Assembly: GCF_003703975.1 (NCBI RefSeq)
Contig: NZ_QTJY01000027.1
Coordinates: 1-64,000 of the forward strand
DNA from: Larkinella soli
GTDB taxonomy: Bacteria > Bacteroidota > Bacteroidia > Cytophagales > Spirosomataceae
Length of the DNA: 64,000 nt
Reading direction: 5' to 3'
Positions within the stretch are counted from its first letter, which is position 1. Every line of letters begins with the position of its first letter. Under the pieces are notes generated by a model, which saw nothing but the letters and a program-made list of their open reading frames with translations, had not been told where the DNA came from and did not search any database. Made by a program: the position numbers and the translations under genes. Shown in pieces: positions 60,348 through 64,000 of the stretch.

Positions 60348-61412
60348 ATGAAGTACTTTAAATTCCTGCTTCCGGTTCTGATGCTGGGCCTATCGTGGCG
60401 GCTCTCCGCCCAGACCGACGACTTCATCATCGAACAGGTCGCCGACCAGGTATATGCCGCCATCCCCAAACGTTCGGAGAAGATCAGCGCCACCTCGACC
60501 ATCATCGTCCACAGCCGTTTCCTGACGGTGGTGGAAGCCCAGACCGACCAGACCCGGGCGAAAGCGCTGCTGCGGGCCATCCGGGAGCGGATTTCCGCCC
60601 TGCCCATCCGGTATCTGATCCTGACCCACTATCATGCCGACCACGTAATGGGGACAAAAGCCTTTCTGGAGGAGAACCCCGGCCTGACGATTCTGGCCCA
60701 CCCCCGCACCCGGGAGGCCATGGCCCTCGACAGCCCGACCGACGAAGCCTGGGTCGTCTCCTGGCGGAACTACCTCCGCAGCCGGATCGACGAACCAGCC
60801 CCCACCGACTCGCTGAAGGCCCGGCAGGCCGGCCTGCGGGCCTACTTTCGGCACCTGTCGGATTCACCGGTGGTGCTTCCGACGCTGACCGTTGCGGATT
60901 CGCTCACCCTTCACGATGTTTCCGCCGACCTTCAGATCCGGTATCTGGGTGAAGGCCACACCACCGGCGATCTGGTGGTATTCGTTCCGCAGGCCCGTGT
61001 CCTGATCACCGGCGACCTCGTGCATGATTTCGAGCCGCTTTTTTTTAAGGTTTCGCCCGACCGCTGGATCGGGACGCTGAACCGGCTGGAGCAGATTCCC
61101 TTCGATCACCTCGTCGGCGGACATGGGCACCCGCAGCGGGGCAAAGCCGTGGTCGGTTACTGGCGGTCTTACATCGAAGAAATCAGCGGCCGGGTTCGGG
61201 AGGGCCTCCGTCAGGGGCTAAGCCTGGAGCAGATTCAGACCCGGTCCACCCCGGAGACGCTCCGCTCGCTGCTTCGGCACGATTACGGCCGACGCATCCA
61301 GCAGGCCCGGGAAGCCGCCATGACGCCGACCTACATCGGTCCGCTGGCGCTGGCCGTTCAATCGAATATAGCGGCTATATACCGAATCTACAGGGCACAA
61401 ACCCTCCACTAA
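60348..61412 (+). CDS. Exported MBL-fold metallo-hydrolase
   Basis: A 354-residue protein with a signal peptide (MKYFKFLLPVLMLGLSW to SAQ) and a metallo-beta-lactamase fold. The HYHADH motif near residue 97 gives four metal ligands; further ligands are the His in LGEGHTTGDLVV, the Asp in VLITGDLVHD and the His in VGGHGHPQRGK. The C-terminal 90 residues are helical and outside the core. Substrates of such periplasmic enzymes vary widely; no drug resistance is implied. It is divergent from an HxlR regulator, which probably controls it. The next gene starts seven bases downstream. Confidence 0.88.
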   Translation: MKYFKFLLPVLMLGLSWRLSAQTDDFIIEQVADQVYAAIPKRSEKISATSTIIVHSRFLTVVEAQTDQTRAKALLRAIRERISALPIRYLILTHYHADHVMGTKAFLEENPGLTILAHPRTREAMALDSPTDEAWVVSWRNYLRSRIDEPAPTDSLKARQAGLRAYFRHLSDSPVVLPTLTVADSLTLHDVSADLQIRYLGEGHTTGDLVVFVPQARVLITGDLVHDFEPLFFKVSPDRWIGTLNRLEQIPFDHLVGGHGHPQRGKAVVGYWRSYIEEISGRVREGLRQGLSLEQIQTRSTPETLRSLLRHDYGRRIQQAREAAMTPTYIGPLALAVQSNIAAIYRIYRAQTLH

Positions 61413-61419
61413 ATTCCTT

Positions 61420-62334
61420 ATGCTCCGTCGTTTTCTTGCCATTTCAGCTTTATTTGGTGCCGTCTTCTCCATCGCCGGCTGCGGATGCCGGTCGTCGGCA
61501 ACGAACCCGGTTTTCTCCATTCCTGCCGGGCGGGTCGTGCTGTCGAATATCGCCTACGACACGGTCGGCGGCCGGCCGCTGTTCCTGGATGCCTACCTGC
61601 CGGCCTCCCAGTTGGGGCAGGACCCTTGGGTGCAGTTTCCCACGGACCCTCGCCCGACACTGCTCTATTTCCACGGTGGGGGCTGGAGCGAGGGCGACCG
61701 GATTTCGCGGTCGCTGCTCCTGCTGCCCTATCTCGAAAAAGGCTGGTGCGTCGTCACGGCCGATTACCGCCTGCTGGGTCCCACGAACCTGCTCGATTGC
61801 ATTCGTGACTGCCGGGCCGCCCTGCGGTGGGTGTACGGCCAGGCCGGGAAGTATCCGTTCGACACCGCCCGGATCGTGGTGTCGGGGGAGTCGGCCGGGG
61901 CGCATCTGGCCCTGATGACCGGCCTGACCGCCGACGACCCGCAATTTGCCGTAGATTCCGTGCCTTCCGGTCGGCCGCTGCGGGTGGCGGCCGTCATCAA
62001 CTGGTTCGGCATCAGCGACGTGGAGAAAGCCGTTCGGTTCTGGAACAGCGACGCCTATACCCGGCAGATTGTCGGATCGAGTCCTTCGGCGGCCGGGCTG
62101 CTGAAGCTCGCATCGCCGGTGCAGCACGTCCGCCCCGGATCGCCCCCGGTGCTGAGCGTCCACGGTGAACTGGACGTCAACGTGCCGATCAGCCAGTCGG
62201 AGGCCCTGCATACGGCGCTCGACCGGCACGGCGTTCGGAACGAACTGATCCGAATTCCCGAGAAAAAGCACGGCAATTTTTCGGCGGAAGAGTTTGCCCA
62301 GGCGTTTGAACGGATCTGGCAGTTCGTCCGGTAG
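61420..62334 (+). CDS. Alpha/beta-hydrolase (HSL-type esterase) lipoprotein
   Basis: A 304-residue lipoprotein: the leader ends in a lipobox SIAGC (Cys-21), followed by a second Cys. The hydrolase core has the oxyanion-hole HGGGWSEG near residue 88 and nucleophile Ser in VVSGESAGAHLAL near residue 160; the Asp in HGELDVNVP and the His in EKKHGNF complete a triad. This is the hormone-sensitive-lipase/carboxylesterase layout. It starts seven bases after the MBL gene, so the two are likely one operon under the HxlR regulator. Natural substrate unknown. Confidence 0.88.
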   Translation: MLRRFLAISALFGAVFSIAGCGCRSSATNPVFSIPAGRVVLSNIAYDTVGGRPLFLDAYLPASQLGQDPWVQFPTDPRPTLLYFHGGGWSEGDRISRSLLLLPYLEKGWCVVTADYRLLGPTNLLDCIRDCRAALRWVYGQAGKYPFDTARIVVSGESAGAHLALMTGLTADDPQFAVDSVPSGRPLRVAAVINWFGISDVEKAVRFWNSDAYTRQIVGSSPSAAGLLKLASPVQHVRPGSPPVLSVHGELDVNVPISQSEALHTALDRHGVRNELIRIPEKKHGNFSAEEFAQAFERIWQFVR

Positions 62335-62350
62335 GCGGTATTTTTGTCGG

Positions 62351-62770
62351 TTACTCCGGAACGACCGCAATGGCGTCCATCTCCACGAGATAGTCGGGAT
62401 GCCCCAGGCCGGCGACGAAAACCACCGTGATCAGGGGCGGGTGGCTCATCTGGCGCATCGCCGGCTGGAACACCTCGTAGGCAGCCTGCGGTGACTGGCC
62501 CTGAACCAGGTAGGCGTTCCATTTGATGATATGGGCGAACGACGCTCCGGCGGCTTTCAGCGCGGTTTCCAGGTTCGCCAGAATCTGCCCGGCCTGCGCC
62601 CGGAGGTCGCCTTTCCCGACCACGTTTCCCTGGGCGTCGACGGCGTCCTGCCCGCCGATGTAGATGGTCCGCGAGCCGGAAGGAACGACGGCGACATGGG
62701 AAAAAGCCGGGGAATGAATCAGCCCTTCCGGGTTCAGAAACTGAACCGATGCAGTAGGTTGTGTTTCCAT
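62351..62770 (-). CDS. Rid-family (RidA-like) protein
   Basis: A 139-residue protein of the YjgF/YER057c/UK114 fold, trimeric in relatives: TIYIGGQDAVDAQGNVVGKG near residue 35, QAGQILANLETALKAAGASF, and VEMDAIAVV at the end. At the place where catalytic RidA enzymes have the imine-binding Arg (in the PAR-type segment), this protein appears to have Leu (PPLITVV), so it probably belongs to a non-canonical Rid subgroup and may not be an enamine deaminase. It converges with the esterase gene at a gap of 16 bases. Confidence 0.85.
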   Translation of the reverse strand: METQPTASVQFLNPEGLIHSPAFSHVAVVPSGSRTIYIGGQDAVDAQGNVVGKGDLRAQAGQILANLETALKAAGASFAHIIKWNAYLVQGQSPQAAYEVFQPAMRQMSHPPLITVVFVAGLGHPDYLVEMDAIAVVPE

Positions 62771-63031
62771 GATGGAGTTGGTGAAAAGATGGGAGGAGCC
62801 GATGGCTCATCGTTCAGAACCGGGAATGGGCCCGTTTGGTTGCCGAAATCCGCGAACCTGAGGGCACGGCCCTTCCCCGCTTCTTCGGAGGAAGGCGGGC
62901 TGCAAACCGGGTATAAATACCGTTTAAACGCAAAAACCCTCAGGTGACATAAAATCCGGGTCACCTGCTGCGGTTTTGCCGTATTTTAAAGTTCGGGAAG
63001 CGATTCCCGGATAGCCGTTCGTCTTAAGTTC
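62771..63031. other. Divergent intergenic region with two inverted repeats upstream of the second kinase
   Basis: A 261-base gap between the Rid-family gene and the second kinase. It has CAGGTGAC / GTCACCTG (62941-62948 and 62960-62967) as a perfect 8-base inverted repeat, and GGTAT-AA-ATACC (62910-62921) within a wider A/T-flanked symmetric element. Both are candidate regulator-binding sites or hairpins. No exact TAnnTTTG box was found; TATTTTAA near 62982 is the nearest. Confidence 0.45.
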
Positions 63032-64000
63032 ATGTCCATGATGAGTCTGGTGAGTACGATCCTCCAGCAGACCGGTTTGCCCTTTAGCCCGCGTCAGTAC
63101 TGGAGGTTTTCGATCCTGTTCTGGGGAAGCTTTGCGCTGCTCTCCTACGGCCAGGGGACGCTGGTGCAGCTGCTGTCCGGCCGGCCGATGCTCTACACCG
63201 ACACCCTGCACTGGCTGGTTCGCTGGGGGTTATGGATTCTGGCCAACCCTGTTTTTCTGTATGCCGCCTGCCGCCTGCCGATCCTGAACAGCGGCCCGGC
63301 CGGGCCGCTTCTGAAATCCGTCCTGTACCACTTTCTGATCCTGACCGCCTACTGCCTGGTTTCCACGCTGGTGGAATATGTGCTGGTGTTTCGGCTGTAT
63401 GAACTGGAGTCGGGGCGGATGATGCCGGTTCAGCAGGCCCTGATCAGCCTTTCGGCCCGGTATACGGTCATGGCGGCCATTTATATGCTGATCGTGCTGG
63501 GCTACAACATCGTGCTGTACGTCCACCGGTTCCAGCTGCTGAAAGACCAGAATTCGGAATACGAACTGAAGACCGAGCAGCTGAAGGCGCAGGTGGCCAA
63601 CGCCCAGCTTCAGGCGCTGAAGATGCAGCTCAACCCGCATTTTCTGTTCAATACGCTCAATTCCATCGTCGGGCTGATGATCGCCCGTGAAAACCGCAAA
63701 GCCATCAGCATGGTCAACTCTCTGAGCGAACTGCTGCGCACCATCGTCGACAGCAAGGACGTTCACCTCGTGCCGCTGCGGGAAGAGATCGACATCATCA
63801 AGAAATACCTTCATATTCAGCACATTCGCTTTGAAGACCGCCTTCAGGTGGAGCTGGAGATCGATCCCGAAACCGAGTGCTGTCTCGTGCCGCATTACAT
63901 TCTTCAGCCCCTCGTCGAGAATGCCGTGGTGCACGGCATCGAGAGCAAAGCCAGCGAAGCCCTGATCCGGATTACGACCCGCCGGATTTACGACTCTCTG
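63032..64000 (+). CDS. LytS/YehU-type sensor histidine kinase, 3' end outside window
   Basis: The frame runs from ATG 63032 to the right edge without a stop, giving 323 codons so far. Four hydrophobic segments lie in about residues 20-165, then a coiled stretch (ELKTEQLKAQVANAQLQAL) and the LytS-type His box MQLNPHFLFNTLN near residue 206. An N box, PLVENAVVHGIES, lies close to the edge; the rest of the ATPase domain is lost. It is a relative of the kinase at 57451 (both have four or more membrane helices and the NPHFLFN box) but not a close copy. ATG 63032 is the first of three nearby Met codons. Confidence 0.85.
   Translation, partial: MSMMSLVSTILQQTGLPFSPRQYWRFSILFWGSFALLSYGQGTLVQLLSGRPMLYTDTLHWLVRWGLWILANPVFLYAACRLPILNSGPAGPLLKSVLYHFLILTAYCLVSTLVEYVLVFRLYELESGRMMPVQQALISLSARYTVMAAIYMLIVLGYNIVLYVHRFQLLKDQNSEYELKTEQLKAQVANAQLQALKMQLNPHFLFNTLNSIVGLMIARENRKAISMVNSLSELLRTIVDSKDVHLVPLREEIDIIKKYLHIQHIRFEDRLQVELEIDPETECCLVPHYILQPLVENAVVHGIESKASEALIRITTRRIYDSL

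Overview
The window reads as a chromosomal segment of a GC-rich member of the Bacteroidota, most likely the order Cytophagales (Spirosoma/Larkinella-like). Four things point there. Secreted proteins end in type IX secretion (T9SS) sorting domains. Promoters carry the Bacteroidota -7 element TAnnTTTG, with few recognisable Shine-Dalgarno sites. The energy-coupling cluster has the order exbB-exbD-exbD-tonB-(small membrane protein)-PstS-like-TPR. NuoG is of a short type without the molybdopterin domain. The genus is an inference; no rRNA or tRNA gene was found to fix it.

Layout. (a) 1-11.2 kb, plus strand: an exopolysaccharide/capsule locus with seven glycosyltransferase-type genes (the first cut by the window edge), an O-antigen ligase/polymerase-like protein, an undecaprenyl-phosphate sugar phosphotransferase and a Wzi-family outer-membrane protein. 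It ends at a perfect bidirectional terminator. (b) 11.3-19.4 kb, minus strand: nuoABCDEFGHIJ of respiratory complex I; nuoK-N are absent and the operon stops at the shared terminator. (c) 19.5-24.6 kb, minus: two tandem secreted GQSN-type esterases with Ig-like repeats and T9SS tails. (d) 24.6-26.2 kb, minus: adk and obg. (e) 26.4-32.4 kb, minus: the TonB/ExbBD energy-transducing cluster with a TPR protein and a PstS-like lipoprotein. (f) 32.8-34.5 kb, minus: an MFS transporter and a small secreted protein. (g) 34.7-40.8 kb, plus: a MarR regulator followed by a complete RND tripartite pump (outer-membrane factor, adaptor, permease), with an identical 14-bp imperfect palindrome in front of both marR and the pump.

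(h) 40.9-53.3 kb, minus: a run of nine genes, seven of them periplasmic by their signals or by a partner's signal. These are a gluconate-2-dehydrogenase-subunit-3-like protein with a Tat leader, a GMC flavoprotein, a Rossmann oxidoreductase, a DegT-type aminotransferase with a strong Tat leader, a ceramidase-like hydrolase, a beta-propeller, a large propeller/HEAT/cytochrome c protein, a Tat-leadered TIM-barrel isomerase and a DUF2278 protein. I read it as a candidate periplasmic sugar oxidation/amination system, and it is the best candidate here for something undescribed. (i) 53.5-55.3 kb, minus: a PIG-L deacetylase behind a compact inverted-repeat element, and an outer-membrane barrel protein. 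(j) 55.4-64 kb: an ABC-F ATPase with a long structured leader, two LytS-type histidine kinases (the second cut by the right edge), a VWA lipoprotein, a divergent HxlR regulator/MBL hydrolase pair, an alpha/beta-hydrolase lipoprotein and a Rid-family protein.

Long open frames opposite the real genes are common here because of the high GC and codon bias; they were left out. No CRISPR array, tRNA, rRNA, transposase or origin was recognised.
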